Assembly: GCF_012102705.1 (NCBI RefSeq)
Contig: NZ_JAAVTA010000008.1
Coordinates: 62,001 to 126,000 of the forward strand
DNA length: 64,000 nucleotides
Direction: 5' to 3'
From: Haematospirillum sp. H1815
GTDB taxonomy: Bacteria > Pseudomonadota > Alphaproteobacteria > Rhodospirillales > Rhodospirillaceae
The notes beneath the pieces are model-generated. The model made no database searches. It saw only the letters and a program-made list of their open reading frames with translations, and had not been told where the DNA came from. How positions within the stretch are numbered: the first letter of the stretch is position 1; each line of letters opens with the position of its first letter. Both the position numbers and the translations under genes were made by a program. Below are positions 15,625 through 24,845 of this stretch, piece after piece.

Positions 15625-17733
15625 TTACGACTTGTCCGCTTCCGCAGACTGCGCCCCGGCCTGAATAGCCGTCAAAGCAATGGTGTAGACAATATCATCG
15701 ACCAAAGCACCACGGGACAGGTCGTTAACCGGCTTGCGCAACCCCTGAAGCATCGGGCCGACGCTGATTACACCGGCAGAACGCTGAACCGCCTTGTATG
15801 TTGTATTGCCGGTATTCAGATCCGGGAACACAAAGACCGTGGCACGCCCGGCAACCGGACTGTCCGGGGCCTTGCTCCGGGCTACACTCTCGACACTGGC
15901 CGCATCGTACTGCATGGGGCCATCAATGGTCAGGTCCGGACGACGGGACCGGGCCAGCTCGGTGGCTTGCCGTACCTTCTCGACATCATCCCCGCTGCCG
16001 GATGTACCGGTTGAATAGGAAATCATCGCCACACGGGGATCAATACCAAAAGCCCGCGCAGAATCTGCCGACTGAATGGCAATATCAGCCAGCTGCCCGG
16101 CATCGGGGTCTGGATTGATGGCACAGTCGCCATAAACCAGAACCTGGTCCGGCATCAGCATGAAAAAGATGCTGGAGACAATACTAGCACCCGGTGCGGT
16201 CCGAATTAACTGAAGCGCCGGACGTACCGTGTTGGCTGTTGTATGGACCGCTCCGGATACAAGGCCATCGACCTCGTCCAAAGCAAGCATCACGGTACCC
16301 AGCACAACCGTATCTTCCAACTGTTGCGCTGCCTGCGGTGCGGTCAATCCCTTGCCCTTGCGCAGCTCGACCAGCGGGTCCACATAGCGGTCACGGACAG
16401 ACTCCGGATCAACGATCTCCAGACCATCGGGCAATTCCAGACCACGCGCAGCCGCCACTTCGCGGATACGACCGGGATTCCCCAACAGAACACAGCGGGC
16501 AATCCCCTTGCGATGGCAAACCACCGCAGCCTCCAGCGTCCGGGGCTCGTCTCCCTCGGGAAGAACAATCCGCTTGTCGGCCTTCCGGGCTTCCCGGATC
16601 AGACGGTAACGGAAAGCTGGAGGTGACAAGCGAAGCTCGGAGGGTTCACCGATTATACGACGCAAAGGTCCGGTATCCAGACGACCGGCCACAAAATCGA
16701 TCACCTGCTCCATCTGCTCGAAGTCATCGGCAGCAACCCCGCTGGCCAGACGGGACAGGGCAGAAGCCACAGCAAAGGTATCCTCCTTCGCCATAACAAC
16801 CGGCAAGGTACCGGAGCTGGGCGGCATGACCAGATCGGCAACCCGCGGCGATAATGTCCCTCCACCGGTCAACAACAACCCGGACAGGGGAACTCCCCTC
16901 TGGTTGGCAAGAGCCGTAGCCAAGGCAATGTCACCACGGTCACAGTGACTGACGACCAGGGCACCGGGACCAAGGCGGGAAATACAGGTCTCGGACTCAC
17001 CCGCCGCCACAACGATACTGCGCACCCGGGAAGTTTCCAAAGCTCCGTGATGCAGCACGGTCAGATCCAGGGCCCGCACCACGTCGGACAGACGAGGGGC
17101 CAGCAGCCGCGGCTCCCACGGGACAATACCGATCAGCGGCGTTGAAACCTCGACCTTCTCCATGGCGGTCCGCAAAGCCGAAGCATCAACATCCGCGGCA
17201 TGCTTGTTGACCAGAACCCCGACCGGGGGACGGTCTGCAGCGGGAAGGCGAACAGCCTTGGCCACAGAAGCAGCCAAGGCATCCACGCCCTGGTTCTGTC
17301 CGGGGACAACAACAATACGACCAGCATCCAGGCTGCGGCACATGGCCGCGTTAAGGGCCGTTGCCATGCCACTGCCATTCAGGGGCAAGAGCCCTTCCAG
17401 GACAACAACGTCAACGCCGGAGGCAACCGCCTCGACAATCGTGACAACCTCCTCCATCAGACCGTCGATATCCCCGGCCGTAAAACGCGCCTCCGCCACA
17501 TCAAAGGGTATGGAAGACGCCACTTCGGCCAGACAAAGCTGACGGGCAAACTGGGCCGACGGATCGGCCAGGTCGCCCTCGGGAACCGGACCCGTGGAAT
17601 CCGGCTGGGCCACCGGCTTGGCAAAGGCAACCTTCAGACCGCTACGCTGAAACGCGCGGGCCAACCCCAAAGCCGCAGAGGTCAGCCCTGCATCGCGGGT
17701 GGTCGCAGAAAGAAAAAATGTTTTGGAGGACAC
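15625..17733 (-). CDS. pta: Phosphate acetyltransferase, long form with N-terminal regulatory domain
   Basis: Converts acetyl-CoA and phosphate to acetyl phosphate plus CoA. The 702-residue protein is the long form. An N-terminal P-loop-like domain (about 1-190) and a DRTGG-type region (about 210-330) precede the catalytic PTA/PTB domain (about 380-695). The catalytic part shows GAVHTTANTVRPALQ, DCAINPDPDA and the C-terminal FPDLNTGNTTYKAVQR. It starts at GTG 17733 behind a strong GGGGGAG. It follows ackA by 12 bases and is the last gene of cstA-pflB-pflA-ackA-pta. The long form in enteric bacteria responds to NADH and pyruvate, which would fit here. Confidence 0.97.
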   Translation of the reverse strand: MSSKTFFLSATTRDAGLTSAALGLARAFQRSGLKVAFAKPVAQPDSTGPVPEGDLADPSAQFARQLCLAEVASSIPFDVAEARFTAGDIDGLMEEVVTIVEAVASGVDVVVLEGLLPLNGSGMATALNAAMCRSLDAGRIVVVPGQNQGVDALAASVAKAVRLPAADRPPVGVLVNKHAADVDASALRTAMEKVEVSTPLIGIVPWEPRLLAPRLSDVVRALDLTVLHHGALETSRVRSIVVAAGESETCISRLGPGALVVSHCDRGDIALATALANQRGVPLSGLLLTGGGTLSPRVADLVMPPSSGTLPVVMAKEDTFAVASALSRLASGVAADDFEQMEQVIDFVAGRLDTGPLRRIIGEPSELRLSPPAFRYRLIREARKADKRIVLPEGDEPRTLEAAVVCHRKGIARCVLLGNPGRIREVAAARGLELPDGLEIVDPESVRDRYVDPLVELRKGKGLTAPQAAQQLEDTVVLGTVMLALDEVDGLVSGAVHTTANTVRPALQLIRTAPGASIVSSIFFMLMPDQVLVYGDCAINPDPDAGQLADIAIQSADSARAFGIDPRVAMISYSTGTSGSGDDVEKVRQATELARSRRPDLTIDGPMQYDAASVESVARSKAPDSPVAGRATVFVFPDLNTGNTTYKAVQRSAGVISVGPMLQGLRKPVNDLSRGALVDDIVYTIALTAIQAGAQSAEADKS

Positions 17734-17745
17734 GCTTACTCCCCC

Positions 17746-18960
17746 TCACGCTGGACCAGAAGAGGACTGGACCAACGCCAGTGCATCGCTGGCAATCATC
17801 CATTCCTCGTTGGTTGCCACAACGGCAACCACCGGCCTGTTGCCGGCAGAAATGACACCGGCCCGGCCCCGCACAGCCGCATCGTTTGCTGCCACATCCA
17901 AAGTCAGACCGAAAACACCAAGACGAGCCACCGTATCGCGGCGGATCAGGGACGAATTTTCGCCAATACCGCCTGTAAAGACCACAGCATCCAGCCGGGG
18001 AAGAGACGTCGCCAAGGCACCGATCGAACGCGCCAGACGGTGAACGAAAACGGCCAACGCCAACCTGGCCCCGGCATGCCCCTCGGCAGCAGCCTGCTCT
18101 AAGGTCCGGCAATCGTTGGACAAACCCGACAGACCCAGCAACCCGCTTTCCCGGTTCAGAACGCGGTCAATTCCATCCAGATCAAGCCCTTCACAACGAG
18201 CCATATGCAGAACCGCACCGACATCGACATCGCCACACCGGGTACCCATGACCAAACCTTCCAGCGGCGTCATACCCATAGAGGTATCAACGCTACGTCC
18301 GTTCAGGATGGCCGAAGCCGAAGCCCCGTTGCCAAGGTGCGCAATCACAATCCCGTGATCATCCGGATTGAGATCCAGCATCTCAACTGTCTGTGCAGCC
18401 ACAAACCGATGACTGGTCCCATGGAAGCCATACCGGCGCACACCATGCTGGCGATAGAATCGCTCCGGCACCGCATAGGAAAAGGCTGTTTCCGGCATGG
18501 TTTGATGGAAAGAGGTATCAAAAACAGCCACATGAGCCACATCCGGCAAGGCTTCCATGGCGGTGCGAACCCCCAGAAGGTTAGCCGGATTATGAAGGGG
18601 GGCCAACGGGGTACAGGCCTCGATATCGGCCAGAACTTCGGGTGTAATCACGGCCGAAGCACAAAACCGCTCTCCTCCGTGCACAATCCGGTGCCCGACA
18701 GCCGTGACACGGCCAAGAAGCCCCTGCTCCCCCAAAATTCCCAAAATAGACGCCAGAGCCGCATCATGACCCGGCCCGGACAAGGCCACCGTCTGGCTTT
18801 CTCCATCATGGATCCGGTATTTCAGGCGGGCCTCCGGACTGCCCAGGCATTCTGCAAGGCCTGACAGCTCGGGATCCTGGCTGCTTCCGGCAAAAACCGC
18901 GAATTTCAGCGATGAACTACCGCAGTTGATGACCAGAACCAGATTTTGGGTATCGCTCAT
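17746..18960 (-). CDS. ackA: Acetate kinase
   Basis: Transfers phosphate from acetyl phosphate to ADP, giving acetate and the ATP of acetate fermentation. The 404-residue protein carries the acetokinase signatures NCGSSSLKF at about 12-20, HRIVHGGERF, FHGTSHRFV and GTRCGDVDVG. FTGGIGENS is present near the C-terminus. GAGG lies upstream of the ATG at 18960. It sits between pflA (63-base gap with a hairpin) and pta (12-base gap), so PflB, Pta and AckA products are made from one transcript. Confidence 0.97.
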   Translation of the reverse strand: MSDTQNLVLVINCGSSSLKFAVFAGSSQDPELSGLAECLGSPEARLKYRIHDGESQTVALSGPGHDAALASILGILGEQGLLGRVTAVGHRIVHGGERFCASAVITPEVLADIEACTPLAPLHNPANLLGVRTAMEALPDVAHVAVFDTSFHQTMPETAFSYAVPERFYRQHGVRRYGFHGTSHRFVAAQTVEMLDLNPDDHGIVIAHLGNGASASAILNGRSVDTSMGMTPLEGLVMGTRCGDVDVGAVLHMARCEGLDLDGIDRVLNRESGLLGLSGLSNDCRTLEQAAAEGHAGARLALAVFVHRLARSIGALATSLPRLDAVVFTGGIGENSSLIRRDTVARLGVFGLTLDVAANDAAVRGRAGVISAGNRPVVAVVATNEEWMIASDALALVQSSSGPA

Positions 18961-18985
18961 AACAAAAACTTGCCTCGTCGCAGGG

Positions 18986-19011
18986 CCGGCACAGGATCAT
19001 GATCCAGCCGG
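18986..19011. repeat. Intercistronic hairpin between pflA and ackA
   Basis: Nested inverted repeat: outer arms CCGGC / GCCGG and an inner 12-base palindrome GGATCATGATCC (18994-19005). No T run follows on the minus strand. It may mark an mRNA processing or stability point within the operon. Confidence 0.5.
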
Positions 19012-19023
19012 AACAGAAAAAAA

Positions 19024-19806
19024 TCAGTAAACGGTCAAACCATAAGCCGCAAAGCGTTTGCGGGCGGCATTGGCCTGCTCCGCTGTCGGAACCGGGGTAT
19101 CCGCCAGGGGGTAGTCCATATCAAGCGACTCCCATTTGGAAGCACCCAGCTGATGAAATGGAAGAACCTCAACACGTTCGACCAAAGGACCAAGAGACAC
19201 CAGGAAAGCTCCCAGCCGGTCGATATCCTCTTCCCCGTCGGTCACACCGGGAACCAGCACATACCGGATCCACATCCGCTTGCCAAGTCGAACCAGACGC
19301 CGGGCAAAATCAAGGGTGGGTTGCAATGGCTGGCCAACAAGCTGTTGGTAGGCATCCGGGTCGCTGTGTTTGATGTCCAGCAGGACAAGATCAACCGGAT
19401 CAAACCAGTCATCATCCACACCGGCATGCAGAAAACCCTGGGTATCAAGCGCACAGTGCAGGCCGAATTCATCCTTCAGGCGCCGCAACAGGGCACCGGC
19501 AAAAGCCGCCTGCATCAACGGCTCCCCACCGGACAGGGTCACCCCGCCGCTGCGCTTGAGAAAGCGGGCATAGGGGCTGACCTCGGCGACCGCCTCGTCC
19601 AGTGTGACAAGGCGGCCATTATGAAGCTTCCAGGTATCCGGATTATGGCAATACGAACACCGGAACAAACATCCTGACAAAAACAGAACGACGCGCATCC
19701 CCGGTCCGTCAACCGCCGCCCCGGTTTCCACCGAATGCAGATAGCCACAGGGAGTATCTCCGCCGGGAGCAACCGGAACATGGGGGCGGGTCAGGGACAT
19801 AGGCAT
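19024..19806 (-). CDS. pflA: Pyruvate formate-lyase-activating enzyme (radical SAM)
   Basis: Installs the glycyl radical on PflB using S-adenosylmethionine and a [4Fe-4S] cluster; needs an electron from reduced flavodoxin or ferredoxin. The protein has the PFL-AE cysteine motif C46-x3-C50-x2-C53 (in CLFRCSYC), then SGGEPLMQ and a Y-V-L-V-P-G-V-T-D segment. The ATG at 19806 is ten bases from GGAG; the ATG at 19815 is only one base away and less likely, giving 260 rather than 263 residues. It is 25 bases downstream of pflB, its substrate. Confidence 0.95.
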   Translation of the reverse strand: MPMSLTRPHVPVAPGGDTPCGYLHSVETGAAVDGPGMRVVLFLSGCLFRCSYCHNPDTWKLHNGRLVTLDEAVAEVSPYARFLKRSGGVTLSGGEPLMQAAFAGALLRRLKDEFGLHCALDTQGFLHAGVDDDWFDPVDLVLLDIKHSDPDAYQQLVGQPLQPTLDFARRLVRLGKRMWIRYVLVPGVTDGEEDIDRLGAFLVSLGPLVERVEVLPFHQLGASKWESLDMDYPLADTPVPTAEQANAARKRFAAYGLTVY

Positions 19807-19831
19807 ACGCGTCATTCTCCGGGTAACAAGT

Positions 19832-22090
19832 TTACATGGCGCCGTGGAAAGTGCGGTTGATCACATCAAGCTGCTGTTCACGGGTCAGCTTGACGAAGTT
19901 CACCGCATAACCCGACACGCGAACGGTCAGCTGGGGGTACAGCTCGGGGTGCTCCATCGCCTCAACCAAAGTGTCGCGATTGAACACGTTGACGTTGACA
20001 TGGAAGCCTCCAGCTTCGGCAAAACCATCCAGGCAACCCGCCAAGTTGGCAGCTCTCTCGTCCGGGGTACGGCCAAGGGAGTCCGGAGTGGCCGAAGCCG
20101 TCCAGCTGATGCCGTCCAGGGCAGCGTCATACGGCAGCTTGGCAACCGAAGCGCCCGCAGCCACAAAGCCCTTGGTATCGCGACCGTTCATCGGGTTGGC
20201 ACCCGGGGCAAACGGCTCGCCGGAACGACGCCCGCACGGGGTATTCCCGGTTTTCTTGCCGTATACCACGTTGGACGTGATGGTCAGCACAGACTGTGTC
20301 GGCATGGCATTGCGATAGAAGACCGGCTGGGCCGCCACCTTCTTCATGAAGGTCTCCGTCAGCCAGACAGCAATGCTGTCAACACGGTCATCATTGTTGC
20401 CATAGGCCGGGTAGTCACCTTCGATCCGATAATCAACCGCCAGCCCGCGCTCATCACGGACAACATGAACCTTGGCATGACGAATGGCAGACAGGGAGTC
20501 CGCCGCAACAGACAGGCCGGCAATACCACAGGCCATGGTCCGCAGGATGTCACGATCATGCAGGGCCATTTCGATCCGCTCGTAGGAATAGCGGTCGTGC
20601 ATGTAGTGAATGCAGTTCAGAGCCTTGACATACGTCACAGCCAGCCAGTCCATGGTCTTGTCGAAGTGCTTCATCACCTCGTCATAGTCAAGAACATCAG
20701 ACGTGATCGGCTCCATGCCCGGGGCTACAGTCTGGCCGGTCTTTTCGTCAACACCACCGTTGATCGCGTACAGCAGGGCCTTGGCAAGGTTGGCACGCGC
20801 ACCAAAGAACTGCATCTGCTTTCCAATACGCATGGCAGAGACACAGCAGGCAATGCCATAGTCATCGCCCCACTTCGGACGCATCAGGTCATCGTTCTCG
20901 TACTGGATGGCGCTGGTGTCTGCTGAAACCTTGGCGCAGAACAACTTGAACCCTTCGGGCAGGCTGGTGGACCACAGGACCGTCAGGTTAGGCTCCGGGG
21001 CCGGACCCAGGTTGTACAGGGTATTCAGGAAACGGAAGCTGTTGCGGGTGACCAAGGGACGCCCGTCCTCAGCCATGCCACCAACGCACTCGGTCACCCA
21101 GGTCGGATCACCGGAGAACAGCTGGTCGTATTCCGGCGTACGCAGGAAGCGGACAATACGCAGCTTGATCACCAGATCGTCGATCATCTCCTGAGCCTGC
21201 TCTTCGGTCAGGGCACCGGCTTCGATATCGCGCTGAATGAAAATATCGAGGAAGGAAGACACACGGCCGAAGGACATGGCCGCACCGTTCTGTTCCTTCA
21301 CAGCCGCCAGATAGGCCATGTAGGTCCACTGGATGGCTTCACGGGCATTGGCTGCCGGACGGCTGACATCAAAGCCATAGCGGGCCGCCATCTCCTGGAG
21401 CTCGCCAAGGGCACGCCACTGTTCGCTCAACTCTTCGCGCAGGCGCAGCACGTCCTCGGTAAAGCTGTGGTTATCCAGCTCATGGAACTCACGCTGCTTG
21501 TCCTGGCGCAGGAAATCGACGCCGTAAAGGGCAACACGACGATAGTCACCGATAATGCGGCCACGACCATAGGCATCGGGAAGGCCAGTGATCACACCGC
21601 TCTTGCGGGCAGCCAGAATATCGGGGGTGTAGGTGTCGAATACGCCCTGGTTATGCGATTTGCGGTACTTGCCCCAAATCTCCTGGACAGCCGGATCAAT
21701 TTTGAAACCATAGGCCTCAAGACCGCTCTCGACCATACGCAGACCCCCGTTGGGCATAATAGCCCGCTTCAGGGGGGCGTCGGTCTGCAGACCGACAATA
21801 ATCTCGCTGTCCTTGTCAATATAGCCGGGATCGTGGGCAAGGATCGAGGACGGACGATCCGCAGAAACATCCAGCACACCCTTTTCGCGCTCAAGCTTCA
21901 GCAGTTCGCCAAGCTTGTCCCACAACGCCTTGGTCCGCTCTGTCGCACCGGCCAGAAAGCTGTCATCTCCTTCATAGGGGGTGACGTTACGCAGGATAAA
22001 GTCGCGCACATCGACTTTTTTCTGCCACTCACCATCCCGGAAACCGGACCAGCACAGGGCAAAGGCATCGTTTTTGGATTGAACACTCAT
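19832..22090 (-). CDS. pflB: Formate C-acetyltransferase (pyruvate formate-lyase)
   Basis: Splits pyruvate with CoA into acetyl-CoA and formate by glycyl-radical chemistry without oxygen. The 752-residue protein is close to the usual 760. The adjacent catalytic cysteines are C415-C416 in GIACCVSAM, and the radical site is Gly727 in [18 protein letters not shown] four bases before the ATG at 22090 is a strong site; the frame extending to 22126 is not needed. It lies 57 bases after cstA, the gap holding a GC-rich hairpin, and 25 bases before pflA. PFL is uncommon in alphaproteobacteria, so the cluster may have been acquired, though its codon use looks like its neighbours. Confidence 0.98.
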   Translation of the reverse strand: MSVQSKNDAFALCWSGFRDGEWQKKVDVRDFILRNVTPYEGDDSFLAGATERTKALWDKLGELLKLEREKGVLDVSADRPSSILAHDPGYIDKDSEIIVGLQTDAPLKRAIMPNGGLRMVESGLEAYGFKIDPAVQEIWGKYRKSHNQGVFDTYTPDILAARKSGVITGLPDAYGRGRIIGDYRRVALYGVDFLRQDKQREFHELDNHSFTEDVLRLREELSEQWRALGELQEMAARYGFDVSRPAANAREAIQWTYMAYLAAVKEQNGAAMSFGRVSSFLDIFIQRDIEAGALTEEQAQEMIDDLVIKLRIVRFLRTPEYDQLFSGDPTWVTECVGGMAEDGRPLVTRNSFRFLNTLYNLGPAPEPNLTVLWSTSLPEGFKLFCAKVSADTSAIQYENDDLMRPKWGDDYGIACCVSAMRIGKQMQFFGARANLAKALLYAINGGVDEKTGQTVAPGMEPITSDVLDYDEVMKHFDKTMDWLAVTYVKALNCIHYMHDRYSYERIEMALHDRDILRTMACGIAGLSVAADSLSAIRHAKVHVVRDERGLAVDYRIEGDYPAYGNNDDRVDSIAVWLTETFMKKVAAQPVFYRNAMPTQSVLTITSNVVYGKKTGNTPCGRRSGEPFAPGANPMNGRDTKGFVAAGASVAKLPYDAALDGISWTASATPDSLGRTPDERAANLAGCLDGFAEAGGFHVNVNVFNRDTLVEAMEHPELYPQLTVRVSGYAVNFVKLTREQQLDVINRTFHGAM

Positions 22091-22110
22091 TACTCTCTCC
22101 TTTGGAGCAG

Positions 22111-22139
22111 CCCGGGCAGCCAACACAAGACTGCCCGGG
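22111..22139. repeat. Intercistronic hairpin between cstA and pflB
   Basis: A perfect 9-base inverted repeat (CCCGGGCAG / CTGCCCGGG, loop 11) lies in the 57-base gap, about 20 bases before the pflB start codon. No T tract follows on the minus strand. It could limit read-through or protect the downstream pfl message. Confidence 0.6.
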
Positions 22140-22147
22140 TAACCGGT

Positions 22148-23950
22148 CTATTCGGCCGCAGCGGGTCCGAATGCCGGGGCTTTTGCAGCCCGTAGCATTT
22201 CAGCCCACTTGCGAATGGCCGAAATCAGGATCACGACCCCAAGTCCCATCATGATAAGCGAGAGACCTGCATTGAACGGGCTGTAACCCCGTGCCGTTTC
22301 ATTCAGATAAACATTCTCTATCATCCAGAAAGCAGCATAGTTGACAGTGACAAACAGGTACGCCAAAGGCACCAGGCAGGTCAGCACATAGATGCGCTTC
22401 TGCGAGAGCCTCAGGATAATTGTTGCACCGATAATCAGACCCACAGTGGCCATCAGCTGGTTGGACACCCCGAACAGGGCCCAAACCGAGTTGATATCAC
22501 CGGAGTTAAGAAGGTATCCCCAAGCCAGGCAGGCCAGGGCACTGGCACCAATGGCACCCGGAGCCCAGTCGATCCGCTTCAGGGGTGCCCACAAGCTGCC
22601 GCCGAAATCCTGGATCAGGTAACGGGCAACACGGGTCCCGGAATCAACCGCCGTAAGGATAAAGACGGCCTCGAACATGATCACGAACTGGAAGAAATAC
22701 GACGACAAGGTCGAGAACCAGGGAATTTTCGTGAAGATGTACGTCATGCCAACGGCCAAGGTCACCGCACCGCCGGTACGCCCGGCCAGGTCGATGCCAA
22801 TAGCCTCGGACAAGCGCGGCAGTTCGACCACATCCATGCCCAGCGCCGCAAACACTTCCGGCTTTGCATTAATGGCGAAATAGTCCGCCACAGGCAGGGA
22901 GGTTGCAGCAACCAGGGCCATAACCGCAACCAGGCACTCCACCAGCATGGCACCAAAAGCGACCGGACGAATATCAGACCACTTGTCCACCAGCTTCGGT
23001 GTTGTTCCTGATCCGATGAAGGCATGGAAACCAGAGATCGCACCACAGGCAATGGTAATCGAAATGAAGGGCCATACCGGACCGGACAAAACCGGGCCGC
23101 CGCCATGAATAAACTGGGTAAAGGCCGGAAACTGAATCGTCGGGTTGATGAACACAACGCCAACAACCAAGGCACCAAACACCCCGATCTTCATGAAACT
23201 GGACAAATAACCGCGTGGGGTCAGCAGCAGCCAGACAGGCAATGCACTGGCAAAGAATGCATAGATCGGCAGCGACAAGGCAACCGTATCAACATGCAGG
23301 CTAAGCCATTCACCGACCAGCGTGCCCTGAATATAAGGACCAGCCACGACAGAGGCCAGGATCCCGGCCAGACCAGCCCACGTCGCTGCACGGGCATGCC
23401 CCGTAATCCGCTCGAACAGGCCAACAAAGATGGCAATCGGCACCGTCATGGCCACAGCAAACGTCCCCCAGGGGTTCCGCTCCAGGGCATGAACCACGAC
23501 CATCGACAGACCGGACATGGTGATAGTGATAATAAACAGCATGGCCAGACCGGTACACACACCGGCAACGGGACCAAGCTCGGCCTTGGCAATTTCAGAC
23601 AGGGATGTTCCGTTATGCTTCATCGAAGCAAAAAGAACGACCGTGTCATGTACAGCACCACCGACAACAACGCCGACCAGCAGCCATACAAAACCAGGGA
23701 AATAACCAAACTGGGCTGCCAGAACCGGACCAACCAGGGGACCAGCAGCGGCAATGGCAGCAAAGTGCTGCCCGGCATTTACCCATTTACGAGTCGGCAC
23801 ATAGTTCCTGCCATCGGCAAGCTTGTGAGCCGGCGTGATCTGCGAATCATCTGCGCCCAGAACGTTTTTGACGATAAAAACACCGTAAAAACGATAACAT
23901 ATGGCAAGAACACAGATGGCCACGATCACGAAGGTCAGGGCATTTTCCAT
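22148..23950 (-). CDS. cstA: CstA/BtsT family transporter, probable pyruvate (or peptide) carrier
   Basis: A 600-residue membrane protein with many helices. It has the CstA N-terminal region DGRNYVPTRKWVNAGQHFAAIAAAGPLVGPVLAAQFGY and VHDTVVLFASMKHNGTSLSEIAK. SGFHAFIGSGTTPK and a five-helix C-terminal part follow. Escherichia coli CstA and BtsT (about 700 residues) import pyruvate, with peptides also proposed for CstA; this copy is shorter. GGAGA precedes the ATG at 23950. It heads the operon with pflB, pflA, ackA and pta, and sits 187 bases downstream of a LytS/LytTR pair as btsT does in regulatory logic. Pyruvate as substrate is inferred from this context. Confidence 0.93.
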   Translation of the reverse strand: MENALTFVIVAICVLAICYRFYGVFIVKNVLGADDSQITPAHKLADGRNYVPTRKWVNAGQHFAAIAAAGPLVGPVLAAQFGYFPGFVWLLVGVVVGGAVHDTVVLFASMKHNGTSLSEIAKAELGPVAGVCTGLAMLFIITITMSGLSMVVVHALERNPWGTFAVAMTVPIAIFVGLFERITGHARAATWAGLAGILASVVAGPYIQGTLVGEWLSLHVDTVALSLPIYAFFASALPVWLLLTPRGYLSSFMKIGVFGALVVGVVFINPTIQFPAFTQFIHGGGPVLSGPVWPFISITIACGAISGFHAFIGSGTTPKLVDKWSDIRPVAFGAMLVECLVAVMALVAATSLPVADYFAINAKPEVFAALGMDVVELPRLSEAIGIDLAGRTGGAVTLAVGMTYIFTKIPWFSTLSSYFFQFVIMFEAVFILTAVDSGTRVARYLIQDFGGSLWAPLKRIDWAPGAIGASALACLAWGYLLNSGDINSVWALFGVSNQLMATVGLIIGATIILRLSQKRIYVLTCLVPLAYLFVTVNYAAFWMIENVYLNETARGYSPFNAGLSLIMMGLGVVILISAIRKWAEMLRAAKAPAFGPAAAE

Positions 23951-24039
23951 AGACTTTCTCCGTGACTATGGTTGTTGATGAAACCTTATCTTTTTTATGG
24001 CTTTTTGGGGGCACACAAACAGCAAGCGGCTTGATAAAA

Positions 24040-24052
24040 CTGCCAGCGGCAG
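24040..24052 (-). terminator. Possible weak terminator after the LytTR regulator
   Basis: A short stem CTGCC / GGCAG with a three-base loop is followed on the minus strand by TTTTATC. It lies 85 bases beyond the regulator's stop and upstream of cstA. The stem is short, so termination would be partial at best. Confidence 0.3.
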
Positions 24053-24137
24053 AAAAACAGCTGCGAGCGGTTCTGAAAAAAAACAAGCCCCCGCCCCCGA
24101 CGGAACACACACAGGCCCACGCCAGGAAAAGACCGGG

Positions 24138-24845
24138 TCATGCTATACCAAGATGCTCTTTGAGCAACCCAAGGAAACGCCGGCTGACCGGTACCGTGTG
24201 ATTACTGCATGTTTCAATCAGGGCACCCCCTCCGTCGCACAGGGCAATATCGCGGATATGATCAGGGTTGATCATATACTGGCGATGGCAACGAATAAGC
24301 GGTGTACGTTCCTCCATGGTCCGAAGGGTCAGCTCGGTAAAATGCTCCACACCGTCTGTTGTCATCACATAAACCCCGCCGGGCCTGGAAACAGCAGCCT
24401 CAATTTCCTCAACCTTGAACAAACTGATCCGATGCAGCCCAGAGCAGGGAATCCGCAGCAACGGGCGCGTAACAGAAGGCATGGAGCGGTTCTTGTCCCG
24501 CAAGGCATCCAGGGTTTTCTGCAACCGTAATTTCTCAATCGGCTTGAGAACATAATCAAAGGCCCGCCCTTCAAAGGCCTGCAAGGCATAATCCTCATGG
24601 GCTGTCAGGAAGATGATCCGGGGCATACGTTGCGGATCAAGCATAGACAAAAGCTCAATACCGCTGATCCGGGGCATCAAAATATCCAGGAAGACCGCAT
24701 CCGGCGAGGTCCGGTTGATAGCAGCCAGGGCATCAACCGCATTGCCGCACTCACCAATGACCTCTACGTCACATTCATCCAGAAGAAGGTCCTTCAATGC
24801 ATCACGCGCCAAAGGTTCATCATCAACGAGCAGAACACGGATCAT
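24138..24845 (-). CDS. LytTR-family response regulator (BtsR/LytR type)
   Basis: A 235-residue regulator. The receiver domain (about 1-118) has acidic pair D8-D9, phosphoacceptor Asp54 in VFLDILMP, and the conserved T and K in FLTAHE and VLKPIE. The LytTR DNA-binding domain (about 130-232) shows VEEIEAAVSRPGGVYVMT and LIRCHRQYMIN. LytTR proteins bind direct repeats upstream of target genes. Its ATG overlaps the sensor kinase stop by four bases (ATGA). The next gene downstream is cstA, the likely target by analogy with BtsSR-btsT of E. coli. Confidence 0.93.
   Translation of the reverse strand: MIRVLLVDDEPLARDALKDLLLDECDVEVIGECGNAVDALAAINRTSPDAVFLDILMPRISGIELLSMLDPQRMPRIIFLTAHEDYALQAFEGRAFDYVLKPIEKLRLQKTLDALRDKNRSMPSVTRPLLRIPCSGLHRISLFKVEEIEAAVSRPGGVYVMTTDGVEHFTELTLRTMEERTPLIRCHRQYMINPDHIRDIALCDGGGALIETCSNHTVPVSRRFLGLLKEHLGIA

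Noticed and set aside
24040-24137. FNR-like half site TTGATAAAA upstream of cstA
   Set aside because: Only one half matches; the second half-site is absent, so it is not reported as a regulatory feature.
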